Shown: piece by piece, positions 9,043 to 18,317 of the stretch | How the letters are laid out: every line of letters begins with the position of its first letter | Position numbering within the stretch: the stretch's first letter is position 1 | Assembly (NCBI GenBank): GCA_964532465.1 | Contig: CAZHHX010000012.1 | Span: 19,474-83,473 of the forward strand | Direction: 5' to 3' | Source of the DNA: JAPLKB01 sp964532465 | GTDB taxonomy: Bacteria; Desulfobacterota; Syntrophorhabdia; Syntrophorhabdales; Syntrophorhabdaceae | Length of the DNA: 64,000 nt | The notes under the pieces: generated by a model | Told to the model about the DNA's origin: nothing | Database searches by the model: none | What the model saw: the letters and a program-made list of their open reading frames with translations, nothing else | Program-made: the position numbers and the translations under genes

Positions 9043-9377
9043 GCATAAATTACTGCTAAAACAAGAATACCTACAAATACAAGCAATGAATAAAATTCCC
9101 AAACATTCCCGCCCCTCGTATAACTTAACGCCATAGGGAACAGGTAGAGAATATCCACATCAAAGGCTATAAATATCAAAGCGTAAACGTAATAAACGAC
9201 GCTGTAGCGTATCCATGCGCCGCCGAAGGGTTCTATGCCGCATTCGTACGTGGCAAACGTCTTTTTTCCTATTGTCCGCGGAGCGATCAGATAGGAAATG
9301 ACAACGGGCACTATGGTAAACAAAACAGCAACGATTAAAAAAGCAAGTACGTAGTAAAATTCTGTTAATGTGTTCAT
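9000..9377 (-). CDS. nuoA: NADH-quinone oxidoreductase subunit A
   Basis: Membrane subunit of 125 residues with three helices. The NuoA signature is visible as TYECGIEPFGGAWIRYSV in the first loop and IAFDVDILYLFP in the second helix. I chose the ATG at 9377; a GTG at 9404 is in frame but extends the protein beyond the usual start. It is the first gene of the nuo operon, so the promoter should lie in the AT-rich 150-base stretch upstream. Confidence 0.95.
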   Translation of the reverse strand: MNTLTEFYYVLAFLIVAVLFTIVPVVISYLIAPRTIGKKTFATYECGIEPFGGAWIRYSVVYYVYALIFIAFDVDILYLFPMALSYTRGGNVWEFYSLLVFVGILVLAVIYAWGKGVFTWKRRIQ

Positions 9378-9432
9378 GTCAGATAATAATATTCTACAAT
9401 CCACAAACAGTTGTCAACATAAAAACACATAG

Positions 9433-9565
9433 TTTGTATTATTTTTCACAAAAAAAACTGATCTATTGATAATTGTTTGCTTATTTTTGATTATTTTCCC
9501 TGTATTTTTCACGAGCGATTGCGATGAATGAATATTTATCTGCTTTATTTTGTATTATTTTTCAC
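9433..9565. repeat. 17-base direct repeat flanking the nuoA upstream region
   Basis: The sequence TTTGTATTATTTTTCAC occurs at 9433-9449 and again at 9549-9565, with a shortened form (TGTATTTTTCACGA) at 9501-9514. The second copy includes the stop codon of the transglycosylase gene. The stretch is very AT-rich and is the only place for a nuo promoter. A regulator binding site or a small duplication could explain it. Confidence 0.6.
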
Positions 9566-10640
9566 GAACAACTTTTATGTATGGATATTCTTTGAGTCTT
9601 CTCAGAAATATTTCCTTTTTCTCGTTTGGCACATTTATGCTGTATAACCCTTTGGGTAATCTATATTTTTTTAAATGCAGATTATAATCCCTGTATGTTT
9701 TAAATGGCACATCCATGCACTTTGAAAGCATGGAAACATGCATTTCTTTACCTGCCTCAATGAGGATTTCATCAATAACTATGGGCTTGTACAGGTCTTT
9801 ATCATTTATTTTTATACCGTAGGCCTCCCTGTTCAAAACAATCTCTTTTAAGGCCATAATTCTGAATATATATCTCTCTGTTTCCTGCGGGAGGAACATT
9901 TCAAAAAAATCATTTGTGCTCTGATTCTCTATGGCTTCCCTTAATCTGCCGGAGCCTGCATTATATGCAGCCATGGCAATAAGCCAGTCTCCGAATTCTC
10001 CGTTCAGTTTTTTCAAGTGGGTCAGTGCTGATCTGGTGGCTTTTTTTATGTTGTATCTTTCATCAACATAATCATCAATGTGCAGCCCTTCTCTTTTTCC
10101 TGTCTCAGCTATAAATTGCCACAAGCCAACGGCATTTGCCTTGGAGGTCGCCCTTGGGTTCAGGTAGCTTTCCGTAATCACAAGGTATATAAGATCTGAA
10201 GGAAGGGACATTTTTTGAGTTTCCTGGTTAATCATATTCAGGTATTTGAAATACCTCTTCACAACTACTGTCAGAAGCCCTCTGTCTTCAAGAAGCTGGA
10301 AAAATTCCCTCTCGAATCTTTCTCTTACATTATCACCATAAATAGGTATTTTTTTATCGCAGAGGATGAGTGTTTCCGGCAGTCCATCCAAGCTGTATAA
10401 ATTAACCTCTTTTTTTAACCGCGCAACTTCGGCCTCAAGATCGGAAACCCTTTTGTCAAGCGGGAGTCCTTTCTTCTGGACAGTCTGCGTCCATCCGGAA
10501 GAACAGGCGATTAGAACTGCCAATATAGCGGCAATAAATATTTTTGAAGCGCCATGCACAATACACGATAATGTTTCCGGATTCCGGAATTTAACAAATT
10601 TGATCGGCAATAGGCGATTCACATTCTGAAGACAGTTCAT
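9555..10640 (-). CDS. Membrane-bound lytic murein transglycosylase (SLT domain)
   Basis: A protein of 361 residues that should cleave peptidoglycan glycan strands. A hydrophobic signal (IFIAAILAVLIAC) ends in a lipobox-like Cys46, suggesting an outer-membrane lipoprotein. A short coiled-coil stretch (about 61-80) follows. The SLT domain holds the catalytic Glu157 in ITESYLNP, then AVGLWQFIAETG and MAAYNAGSGRLREA, as in MltD/Slt70 relatives. The C-terminal part is less conserved, and no LysM repeat is obvious. The ATG overlaps the stop of the upstream coiled-coil gene as ATGA. Confidence 0.88.
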   Translation of the reverse strand: MNCLQNVNRLLPIKFVKFRNPETLSCIVHGASKIFIAAILAVLIACSSGWTQTVQKKGLPLDKRVSDLEAEVARLKKEVNLYSLDGLPETLILCDKKIPIYGDNVRERFEREFFQLLEDRGLLTVVVKRYFKYLNMINQETQKMSLPSDLIYLVITESYLNPRATSKANAVGLWQFIAETGKREGLHIDDYVDERYNIKKATRSALTHLKKLNGEFGDWLIAMAAYNAGSGRLREAIENQSTNDFFEMFLPQETERYIFRIMALKEIVLNREAYGIKINDKDLYKPIVIDEILIEAGKEMHVSMLSKCMDVPFKTYRDYNLHLKKYRLPKGLYSINVPNEKKEIFLRRLKEYPYIKVVREK

Positions 10641-10861
10641 TTTTCTTCTTTCACCATCCTGCTCAGCATCGTTACCCGGTTGTTCATGCGCTCCATGAGG
10701 GCCTTTACATCAACTTGCAGAGAGCTTAGGCTGTCATATTTTTTCTTGTAGATTATATCGATCTCTTTCTTCCAGTATTCAACTATCTCGGCTTCTTTTT
10801 TATACATTTCTACTTCAAACTTTTTCTTTACTTCTCTGATGAGTTTTTCATTCATTTCCAT
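10637..10861 (-). CDS. Small coiled-coil protein upstream of the transglycosylase
   Basis: A protein of 74 residues, rich in Lys and Glu and almost entirely predicted helix with heptad character (EKLIREVKKKFEVEMYKKEA). No cysteine, signal peptide or known motif is seen. A strong ribosome site (GGAGAGGATG) precedes the ATG at 10861, and the stop overlaps the transglycosylase start, so the two are translated as a pair. The function is unknown. Confidence 0.65.
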   Translation of the reverse strand: MEMNEKLIREVKKKFEVEMYKKEAEIVEYWKKEIDIIYKKKYDSLSSLQVDVKALMERMNNRVTMLSRMVKEEK

Positions 10862-11035
10862 AAGACATCCTCTCCCTTGTTTGTACGATTTGCCCGCAAA
10901 TCAATATGAGCAATAAAAAATCCATGTCGGCTGCCTTAATACTCAACATTTCATGATCTTTCTTCGAAGACATTTTTAGTCCTGAAGCGTAATATTCATT
11001 GTATATAGATTAGCTGCAATAGGTCAACAAACATT

Positions 11036-11743
11036 TTACCCCGCTGGTCTGTCTTTCCTTTCATTCATCTTCATGAGCAGTATCCCTATTTCATAGAGGA
11101 TATATGCGGGCACGGCTAGGAGCATCATGTTGTACACGTCTGGCGTGGGTGTAATGATCGCCGAAGCTATTGTGATGACAAGAATTGCGTATCTTCTTGT
11201 CCTTGTAAGGGTTTTTGATTTCACAATACCCTTTTTATTCAGCCCCAGAAGGATTACGGGCACTTCGAAGGCTATACCGAAGGCGAATATCATGGCTGAA
11301 GCAAAACTGACAAACCTCTCAACTGATATCATTGCCTTTAAGGAATTTCCTCCATAGCTTAAGAGAAACTGTATGCCTGACTGTAGGACTATGCTGTAAC
11401 AGAATATGCTGCCTGCATAGAAAAGTAATATAGAAAAGATAATTAAAAGGCAGCTTTCCAGGGGTTTTAAATTGGCAGCGTCCTTGAATTCATACCACAG
11501 GAGAATTATAATAAAAGGAAACGCGAAAAAAACACCGCCATAAATTGCCAGTTCAACTGATGAAAAAAAGACTTCAGGGATGCTGAAATAATAAACTTTA
11601 ATGCCTACCACCTTAATAAGCAGATGTAAAATATCCTTGAAGAAGATAAAACATAAGGCGCTTGATACTGCTACGACAATAAGGGCTTTGAGGACGAAGC
11701 TTTTCAGTCCTGTCAGAAAGTAGATTATTTTTTCTCTTTCCAT
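11036..11743 (-). CDS. tatC: Sec-independent protein translocase TatC
   Basis: A membrane protein of 235 residues with six predicted helices, the substrate-receptor subunit of the twin-arginine export system. Family motifs include FAFGIAFEVPVILLGL in TM4 and RRYAILVITIASAIITPTPD ahead of TM5. The usual N-terminal HLxELRxR motif is replaced by EREKIIYFLTGLKSF, so it is a divergent TatC. No tatA or tatB gene is in the window. The start overlaps the DUF502 gene end by 19 bases. Confidence 0.88.
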   Translation of the reverse strand: MEREKIIYFLTGLKSFVLKALIVVAVSSALCFIFFKDILHLLIKVVGIKVYYFSIPEVFFSSVELAIYGGVFFAFPFIIILLWYEFKDAANLKPLESCLLIIFSILLFYAGSIFCYSIVLQSGIQFLLSYGGNSLKAMISVERFVSFASAMIFAFGIAFEVPVILLGLNKKGIVKSKTLTRTRRYAILVITIASAIITPTPDVYNMMLLAVPAYILYEIGILLMKMNERKDRPAG

Positions 11744-12336
11744 TTCATCTCAACCCGTGACGTGCCAAGGGAAACTATATATTTAACGGCATCTTCAACA
11801 GACATATCCATATGGGTCAGTTCATCTTCAGGCAGGAAAACCAGATATCCCGATGTGGGGTTGGGTGTTGTGGGGACAAAGACGGCGCAGAGGTCGCCCT
11901 TATCCGCGGATTCCACGCGTTTTGTTATAAAACCTATGGCATAGCGGCCTTTAAAAGGAAAATCAATAAGAACAACCTCTTTAAAGGATTTCATTTTTTC
12001 CGATGAAAAGGCGTCTGTCATGTCTTTGATGGAACCGTATATGCTCTTGACAAAAGGGATTTTCCTGATCGTGGCTTCGCTGTATATAAGCAGTTTTTTA
12101 CCGATATAGTTGGAGGCCAGTACGCCTGTTAAATAGGTAATAATGATAAAAAGAAAAAAACCGGTTCCCGGTATATACATGCCGGTGCCGGTCGTTTTTG
12201 ATATTATATTCCTTATAACAGGTGAAATGAACGTATCAACGGAAATAACAACCGTAAATATAATGTATATGGTAATAACAAGGGGAATGAGGATAAAAAG
12301 CCCGGTAAGAAATGTTTTTTTCAGATGTTTTTTCAT
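11725..12336 (-). CDS. DUF502 family membrane protein
   Basis: A protein of 203 residues with two N-terminal transmembrane segments (about 8-30 and 55-75), then a soluble domain. Family features are FLTGLFILIPLVITIYI at the start, IPFVKSIYGSIKDM, and AVFVPTTPNPTSGYLVFLP. The function of the family is not established. It sits one base after the galT-like stop and overlaps tatC, so the three form one transcription unit. Confidence 0.9.
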   Translation of the reverse strand: MKKHLKKTFLTGLFILIPLVITIYIIFTVVISVDTFISPVIRNIISKTTGTGMYIPGTGFFLFIIITYLTGVLASNYIGKKLLIYSEATIRKIPFVKSIYGSIKDMTDAFSSEKMKSFKEVVLIDFPFKGRYAIGFITKRVESADKGDLCAVFVPTTPNPTSGYLVFLPEDELTHMDMSVEDAVKYIVSLGTSRVEMKWKEKK

Positions 12337-12337
12337 T

Positions 12338-13372
12338 TTAGAAATATTTTTTCAGTTCTTTGCAAAGCTCCTCCGGAAGGTTTACACATACAGGCTCGTC
12401 AAGGAGGGCCTGGAAAAAGTTCAGATCAGGCGCGTAATCCCTTGTATTGAGAAACGTTCTTGCTATCATGCGGAAATGACAGGGGAAATATTTCTGATCT
12501 TCGGGCCCGAATATCAGAGAAGCGTTAAAGCTGTAAATATCTGTATCGATGTAATACTGGAATATTTTCAGGAGACCTGCGACAAGCTCATTTATGTGCG
12601 CCTCCGTAAATTCACTGACAGAAAATATTTCAGGAAAAATGCACATGATTTCGCCGAATATACCCAAAGACACAAAAGAGGACAGCCAGGCAGAATTTCC
12701 GGTTGAGCCGATATATCGCTCATCAAGCCTCTTTTCTTCTTTTATAAGTTCCGGCCAATAGCTCATTCCCTTGGTTTTATAAAACTTTTCCGAGGCTGTC
12801 ATCTCATCAATAAACTGATTTCCAGGGCAATCAGTGGCAAAGTACTGCTGATGAGGGTGTACCAGACCGCCGCCGGAAGGGGGCATATAATTCCATGTCA
12901 TAATATTGCAGGACAATGATGCGTTTATGGTCTTGAGTTTATTAAAGAATTCAATACCAAGGGAAAAAGCGTCTCTCAATATTCCTTCTGTGAACCCTTG
13001 CAAAGGCACAACGTGTTCATCGGTCATTATCGCTACACCGCTGTATACATCATAAGGAAAAAGATTCGGTATAAGAACGGCCTGATTTTTTTTCATCCTG
13101 CCCTCAGGCAATACTTCGGGAACAAATTTTGGCGTAACCTTTTCCCTAAATTCAGGACAGAAAGGGCAAAAACCCTTCACTTCAGGGGTTGCGTATAAAT
13201 CAAGGGGGAGTTGTTGCGGTTTTATAGCCCCGAAATGACAGAAGTGTCCCGACCTGTTGGTAAGAGGATCGAAGCGCACCTGAAAACGTTCCGTACTCGG
13301 CGCAAACTTTTTTCGCGGATCAAGAAAGGTGCTTTCAGATTCAACAATCCGGAATAAAATTTCGGAAGACAT
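12338..13372 (-). CDS. Galactose-1-phosphate uridylyltransferase-like (HIT superfamily)
   Basis: About 344 residues, GalT/HIT-like. It has a zinc-type CPFCPE motif near the N-terminus and the nucleotidyl-transfer signature GGGLVHPHQQ, whose second histidine would be the nucleophile. Such enzymes move UMP or AMP between nucleotide sugars and sugar phosphates. Two starts are possible: ATG at 13372 with AGAGG ten bases upstream, which I prefer, and ATG at 13405 with no clear site. No galE or galK is nearby, so a role in galactose use is not shown; a nucleotide phosphorylase-like role is possible. Confidence 0.82.
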   Translation of the reverse strand: MSSEILFRIVESESTFLDPRKKFAPSTERFQVRFDPLTNRSGHFCHFGAIKPQQLPLDLYATPEVKGFCPFCPEFREKVTPKFVPEVLPEGRMKKNQAVLIPNLFPYDVYSGVAIMTDEHVVPLQGFTEGILRDAFSLGIEFFNKLKTINASLSCNIMTWNYMPPSGGGLVHPHQQYFATDCPGNQFIDEMTASEKFYKTKGMSYWPELIKEEKRLDERYIGSTGNSAWLSSFVSLGIFGEIMCIFPEIFSVSEFTEAHINELVAGLLKIFQYYIDTDIYSFNASLIFGPEDQKYFPCHFRMIARTFLNTRDYAPDLNFFQALLDEPVCVNLPEELCKELKKYF

Positions 13373-13405
13373 ACTTTTTATACCTCTTATATCAAAAACA
13401 TTCAA

Positions 13406-13663
13406 ATTCTATCTGGAAAGTGTTCTCTTTCGCCTTGCAGCGTCAATCTGCGGTCTCGCTTCTGCGATGTACATTTTGTATGCCTTAAACGCAATCCCTT
13501 GGCTGTCCCCCGGTTCTTATTCTACGAAATTTGCCCCGGTGTAATCCGCTTCCTTGCCAAAACGAAAAGTTCCTCCTTTCCTATTTTAGGAAACAAATAG
13601 TTTATCATCCTATGTTTCCGGATGATATAAAGATCGGGGCCATAAAACCTGACTTGACCTTAA
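13406..13663. other. Intergenic region with two palindromes upstream of the galT-like gene
   Basis: No intact gene is seen. Two inverted repeats lie side by side: TTTCCTA/TAGGAAA at 13577-13593 and TATCATCC/GGATGATA at 13603-13627. A strong ribosome-site-like AAGGAGGAAC follows on the minus strand near 13574. After it, short coding-like but broken reading frames run toward the galT-like gene. It could be a promoter-operator region plus a decayed small gene. Confidence 0.5.
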
Positions 13664-13695
13664 CAAAAAAACCCGCTGGATGCGGGATTTTTTTG
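13664..13695 (-). terminator. Rho-independent terminator after the PfkB kinase gene
   Basis: A CCCGC/GCGGG stem with a five-base loop is flanked by an A-run on one side and a T-run on the other, so it could work in both directions. It lies 20 bases beyond the stop of the kinase gene on the minus strand. Confidence 0.85.
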
Positions 13696-13714
13696 TTTAT
13701 TTTATCTGATGTAC

Positions 13715-14638
13715 CTATTCTAAAGTTATATCCCCGAACTGAAGGCATTTCTTAAAGGCACTGTACCTCTCACGGATTTCTGTATAGTCAAGACCCTTGA
13801 GTCTATTGATGCTGAAATCCTCCACATTGAAGGATGCCATGACCGTACCCATGATAATAGCCTGTTTAAGCGTTTCCGGTGAGGTATTTCCCATATTTGC
13901 AATGTAGCCCATGAAACCGCCTGCAAAAGTGTCGCCTGCCCCGGTAGGGTCAAAAACATCTTCAAGAGGAAATGCGGGCGCAAGGAATATTTCTTCCCTG
14001 TTCAGCATGAGAACGCCATATTCGCCCCGTTTCACCACAATACAGGAGGGGCCGTATGCCATAATCTTCCGTGCTCCCTTCACAAGATTGTGCTCCTTGG
14101 ATATCTCTCTCAGTTCTGCTTCATTAATAACAAGCATATCAACTCTTTTTATAACATCAAGAAGCTCGTTAAGCTTGTTTTCTATCCAGAAATTCATTGT
14201 ATCAAGGACGACTACGGCAGACGGTTTTTTAATCTGATCAATTACTGAAGATTGCAGCACCGGATCAATATTTGCAAGAAAAACAAAATCAGCTTCACCA
14301 AAATCACCGGGAACATGGGGCTTAAAGGTCTCAATTACATTCAGTTCTGTCTTGAGCGTAATTGCCTGATTAAGATCATATCCGTATTTTCCTTCCCATC
14401 TGAAGGTCTTCCCGTCATCAACTTTTATTCCACTCAAATCAACATTTCTGGCTTTCAGGAATTCAATATCACTTAAGCTGAAATCCTTTCCCACCGTGGC
14501 CACAATACCTACATCCGTGAAAAAACTTGCTGCATTGGTAAAATGGAGGGCTGATCCCCCAAGGACATTATCTGCCTTGCCGAAGGGGGTCTCTATGGAG
14601 TCATAAGCAACAGTCCCGATAACAAGCAGCTTTATCAT
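13715..14638 (-). CDS. PfkB-family carbohydrate/nucleoside kinase (possible adenosine kinase)
   Basis: A ribokinase-fold kinase of 307 residues. The N-terminal GG motif is in NVLGGSALHFTNAA, and the catalytic signature DPTGAGDTFAGGF lies at about 230-242 with Asp236 as the base. Its gene overlaps the mini-ahcY stop as ATGA and lies just beyond metK. Linkage to SAM-cycle genes suggests adenosine as substrate, clearing the adenosine made by S-adenosylhomocysteine hydrolysis; that substrate is inferred from context only. Confidence 0.85.
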   Translation of the reverse strand: MIKLLVIGTVAYDSIETPFGKADNVLGGSALHFTNAASFFTDVGIVATVGKDFSLSDIEFLKARNVDLSGIKVDDGKTFRWEGKYGYDLNQAITLKTELNVIETFKPHVPGDFGEADFVFLANIDPVLQSSVIDQIKKPSAVVVLDTMNFWIENKLNELLDVIKRVDMLVINEAELREISKEHNLVKGARKIMAYGPSCIVVKRGEYGVLMLNREEIFLAPAFPLEDVFDPTGAGDTFAGGFMGYIANMGNTSPETLKQAIIMGTVMASFNVEDFSINRLKGLDYTEIRERYSAFKKCLQFGDITLE

Positions 14639-14889
14639 GTACCCATCTCCCAGGAAGCAAGATATATTTTCTTTTCTTCCGTTAATTCGTCTATCGTAAT
14701 ACCTGCAGAAGCAAGTTTTAAAAATGAAATATTTTCGTCTATATCTTTGGGGACACTATAAACCTTCTTCTCGAATTTCTTCCCGTTTTTCCACATAATC
14801 TTCCGTAAAACAGGCGTCCTTCTTTCTGCCCACTTGATTTTATCATAGCCCAGATCTGCCAGGGCTATATCTTTTACGTCATATTCCAT
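14635..14889 (-). CDS. Internally deleted S-adenosylhomocysteinase (mini-AhcY)
   Basis: Only 84 residues. Residues about 4-31 (DIALADLGYDKIKWAERR, then a PVLR motif) match the N-terminus of S-adenosylhomocysteine hydrolase. Residues about 36-84 (KKVYSVPKDIDE, GITIDELTEE, ending YLASWEMGT) match its C-terminus. The roughly 330 central residues holding the substrate and NAD sites are absent, yet the frame is intact. A good ribosome site (TAGGAG, five bases before ATG) is kept, and the stop overlaps the kinase start. It cannot catalyse hydrolysis. It may be a remnant kept for translational coupling, or a small protein with a new role. Confidence 0.8.
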   Translation of the reverse strand: MEYDVKDIALADLGYDKIKWAERRTPVLRKIMWKNGKKFEKKVYSVPKDIDENISFLKLASAGITIDELTEEKKIYLASWEMGT

Positions 14890-14910
14890 CTTTTCTCCTA
14901 ATATTTTAAA

Positions 14911-15029
14911 GGCTTACAGTTAACCATAAGGTCAAGTTTAAAATTATACAGCAGTGCCTCACCGGACCGGTGAGGCACTGCTGTATAATAAATAAAGTGT
15001 TGCAAGGCAAACTGTAAGCCCTATAGGGC
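14911..15029. repeat. Nested palindromes between metK and mini-ahcY
   Basis: A perfect 22-base inverted repeat with a one-base centre (14944-14965 and 14967-14988) lies inside an outer 11-base inverted repeat, GGCTTACAGTT (14911-14921) and AACTGTAAGCC (15010-15020). A 12-base palindrome GCCCTATAGGGC (15018-15029) overlaps the outer arm. The inner hairpin can terminate metK transcription but has only a weak T-run. A TTGACC box follows on the minus strand and could serve the downstream pair. The nested ends also fit a miniature transposable element. Confidence 0.75.
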
Positions 15030-15038
15030 GAACTATTA

Positions 15039-16202
<1,164 letters not shown>

Positions 16203-16269
16203 ATTGCCCTACCTCCTCTTTATTAAAATTAACGTGTTAAGTCAAAAGCTTAGCATAAAATTAATGTTT

Positions 16270-18048
16270 TCACAATTTTATATTAAAATCCTCGGGGAAA
16301 AACCTGGCCATCTCCTTTCTCAGCAGGGACTCGCCTTCCTTTGCAGATCCCATTCTTAATATTTCATTCAGCAACTCTTTGCAATAGCTATGCTCGAGTT
16401 TGCGGATTATCTTTTTGATCTTCGGGATAGAATACGCGTTCATACTCAGTTCATCAAGCTCCAATCCGAGCATAATCGGTGTATACAGGGGTTCACCGGC
16501 AATTTCTCCGCATAATGCAACCTCAATTTTATTCGCATGTGCGCTCTCAACAGTCTGCTTTATTATTCTCAGCACAGCCGGATGGAGCGGTTCGTAAAGA
16601 TATGATACATATTCATTTCCCCTGTCAATAGCAAGAGAATATTGAATGAGGTCGTTTGTCCCTATGCTGAAGAAGTCTGCCTCAAGGGCAAGCATGTCGC
16701 TTATCATACAAGCTGATGGCACTTCCATCATAATACCGATTTTTATATCCTTGTTAAAATGAACTTTCTTAAGGGTCAGTTCTTCCATGCATGTTCTTAT
16801 AATCTCTTTAACCTTTCTTACCTCTTCTATACCTGATATCATAGGAATTAAAATTTTTAAGGGGCCATAGGCACTTGCCCGCAAAATACCCATGAGCTGA
16901 GATACAAAAAGCTCCGACTCTTTCATGCACAGCCTTATTGCTCTTAAGCCCATGGCAGGGTTTATCTCTTTCGGGATATCAACACTGGAGGCCAATTTAT
17001 CTCCGCCAATATCCAAGGTTCTTATCGTTATGTACTCTAATGACTTATTTTCCGCAAGTTTTTTATATATCTGGAAATGGTCCATCTCCGTAGGAAGGGT
17101 TTTGCTTGACAGATAGATATACTCTGTTCTGTAAAGACCTACTCCCCTGGCACCGTATTTTTCAATAACATCCATCTCTGCCAGAAACTCTATATTCGCT
17201 CCGATTTTAACCCTGAATCCGTCCTTTGTTTCTGCCCGCAGTTTTGCAGCTCTCAGCAGTTCCCTTCTCTGATTTTTGAGATGAAGATGTTTTGCAATGT
17301 AGACCTTCTCCACCTCTTTTGTCGGATTGATTGTTACAATGCCTTCATCACCGTCAATAATAACCATATCATTATTTTTAACAAGATTTGTTATATTGCC
17401 GGTGCCTGCAACTGCCGGGATTTCAAGGGCCCGGGCAATAATAGAAGTATGCGATGTACGCCCGCCTACATCAATAGCAAACCCGGATATTTTGTTGAGG
17501 TTCAGCTGAATAGTGTCCGCAGGCGACAGGTCATGAGCAACTATAATTGTTTTCCCTTTTATACCGACATTATCTATATCTGATGCCTTGCCTTTTACGA
17601 GTATTCTTACAAGTCTTTCATATATATATTTGATATCCTGACCACGCTCTCTCAGATAGGGATCTTCAACTTTCTCAAAGCTCGCCAGGAACTTTGATAC
17701 AACTACATCAAGAGCCCACTCTGCATTTATTCTTTTCTCTCTTATTGCGTCAACCACGGCATCTGAAAAGAAAACATCCTGAAGAATCATCATATGCGCA
17801 TCAATAATGAATGCGTGCTTCCTTATCTCATCATCAAGTATTGTTTCTTTAATGCTTTTCAATTCTTCTATAGCGCTTTTTGCCGCCTGCCTGAATCTAT
17901 TAACTTCTTTTTCTATTGATTCTATCCTGACTGAACGTCGGGCAATAGATAGCTTACCTCTTTCAAGCAGGCGTACCTTGCCGAGAGTTATACCGGATGA
18001 AACTCCTATGCCTTTTAAAATCTTATTTGAAAAAATATCTTCGCTCAT
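16270..18048 (-). CDS. ptsI: Phosphoenolpyruvate-protein phosphotransferase (PTS enzyme I)
   Basis: A protein of 592 residues. The phosphohistidine is His200 in GGRTSHTSIIAR, followed by the PEP-utilising barrel with GLYRTEYIYL and the C-terminal signature ACMISDMLALEADFFSIGTN. It takes phosphate from PEP and gives it to HPr. The ATG overlaps the HPr stop as ATGA. No sugar-specific EIIB or EIIC gene is in the window, so the pathway here looks regulatory. Confidence 0.96.
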   Translation of the reverse strand: MSEDIFSNKILKGIGVSSGITLGKVRLLERGKLSIARRSVRIESIEKEVNRFRQAAKSAIEELKSIKETILDDEIRKHAFIIDAHMMILQDVFFSDAVVDAIREKRINAEWALDVVVSKFLASFEKVEDPYLRERGQDIKYIYERLVRILVKGKASDIDNVGIKGKTIIVAHDLSPADTIQLNLNKISGFAIDVGGRTSHTSIIARALEIPAVAGTGNITNLVKNNDMVIIDGDEGIVTINPTKEVEKVYIAKHLHLKNQRRELLRAAKLRAETKDGFRVKIGANIEFLAEMDVIEKYGARGVGLYRTEYIYLSSKTLPTEMDHFQIYKKLAENKSLEYITIRTLDIGGDKLASSVDIPKEINPAMGLRAIRLCMKESELFVSQLMGILRASAYGPLKILIPMISGIEEVRKVKEIIRTCMEELTLKKVHFNKDIKIGIMMEVPSACMISDMLALEADFFSIGTNDLIQYSLAIDRGNEYVSYLYEPLHPAVLRIIKQTVESAHANKIEVALCGEIAGEPLYTPIMLGLELDELSMNAYSIPKIKKIIRKLEHSYCKELLNEILRMGSAKEGESLLRKEMARFFPEDFNIKL

Positions 18049-18311
18049 GTTTCGTAAAACCCGTCTTCAATTAATTGTCCAAGTTCTTCAAATGCCTTTT
18101 CTTCATCGGTTCCTTCGACTTTTATTTTAATTTTACTTCCTAAAGGGCATGCGAGCATTAAAAGACCCATAATACTTTTTCCGTTCACCTCTGTCCCATC
18201 CCTTTCAATCCATATACTTGAGGCAAATTCGTCAGCTTTTTTTACAAATGTAGCCGCCGGTCTTGCATGAAGACCCAATCTGTTTTTTATAACAAAAATT
18301 CCTTCCACCAA
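18045..18311 (-). CDS. ptsH: Phosphocarrier protein HPr
   Basis: A carrier of 88 residues. His15 in GLHARPAATF accepts phosphate from enzyme I, and Ser46 in NGKSIMGLLML is the site used by HPr kinase, whose gene lies about 1.3 kb upstream in the same transcription unit. Both sites together support control by seryl phosphorylation. It overlaps ptsI and starts just after the EIIA gene. Confidence 0.96.
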   Translation of the reverse strand: MVEGIFVIKNRLGLHARPAATFVKKADEFASSIWIERDGTEVNGKSIMGLLMLACPLGSKIKIKVEGTDEEKAFEELGQLIEDGFYET

Positions 18312-18317
18312 TTCGCC

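Noticed and set aside
12143..12706. Plus-strand open frame of 187 codons
   Set aside because: It is antisense to the DUF502 and galT-like genes and its composition is atypical for a protein.
14890..15038. SAM or SAH riboswitch between metK and mini-ahcY
   Set aside because: The palindromes are simple perfect hairpins; I could not find the conserved core of any known SAM or SAH riboswitch.
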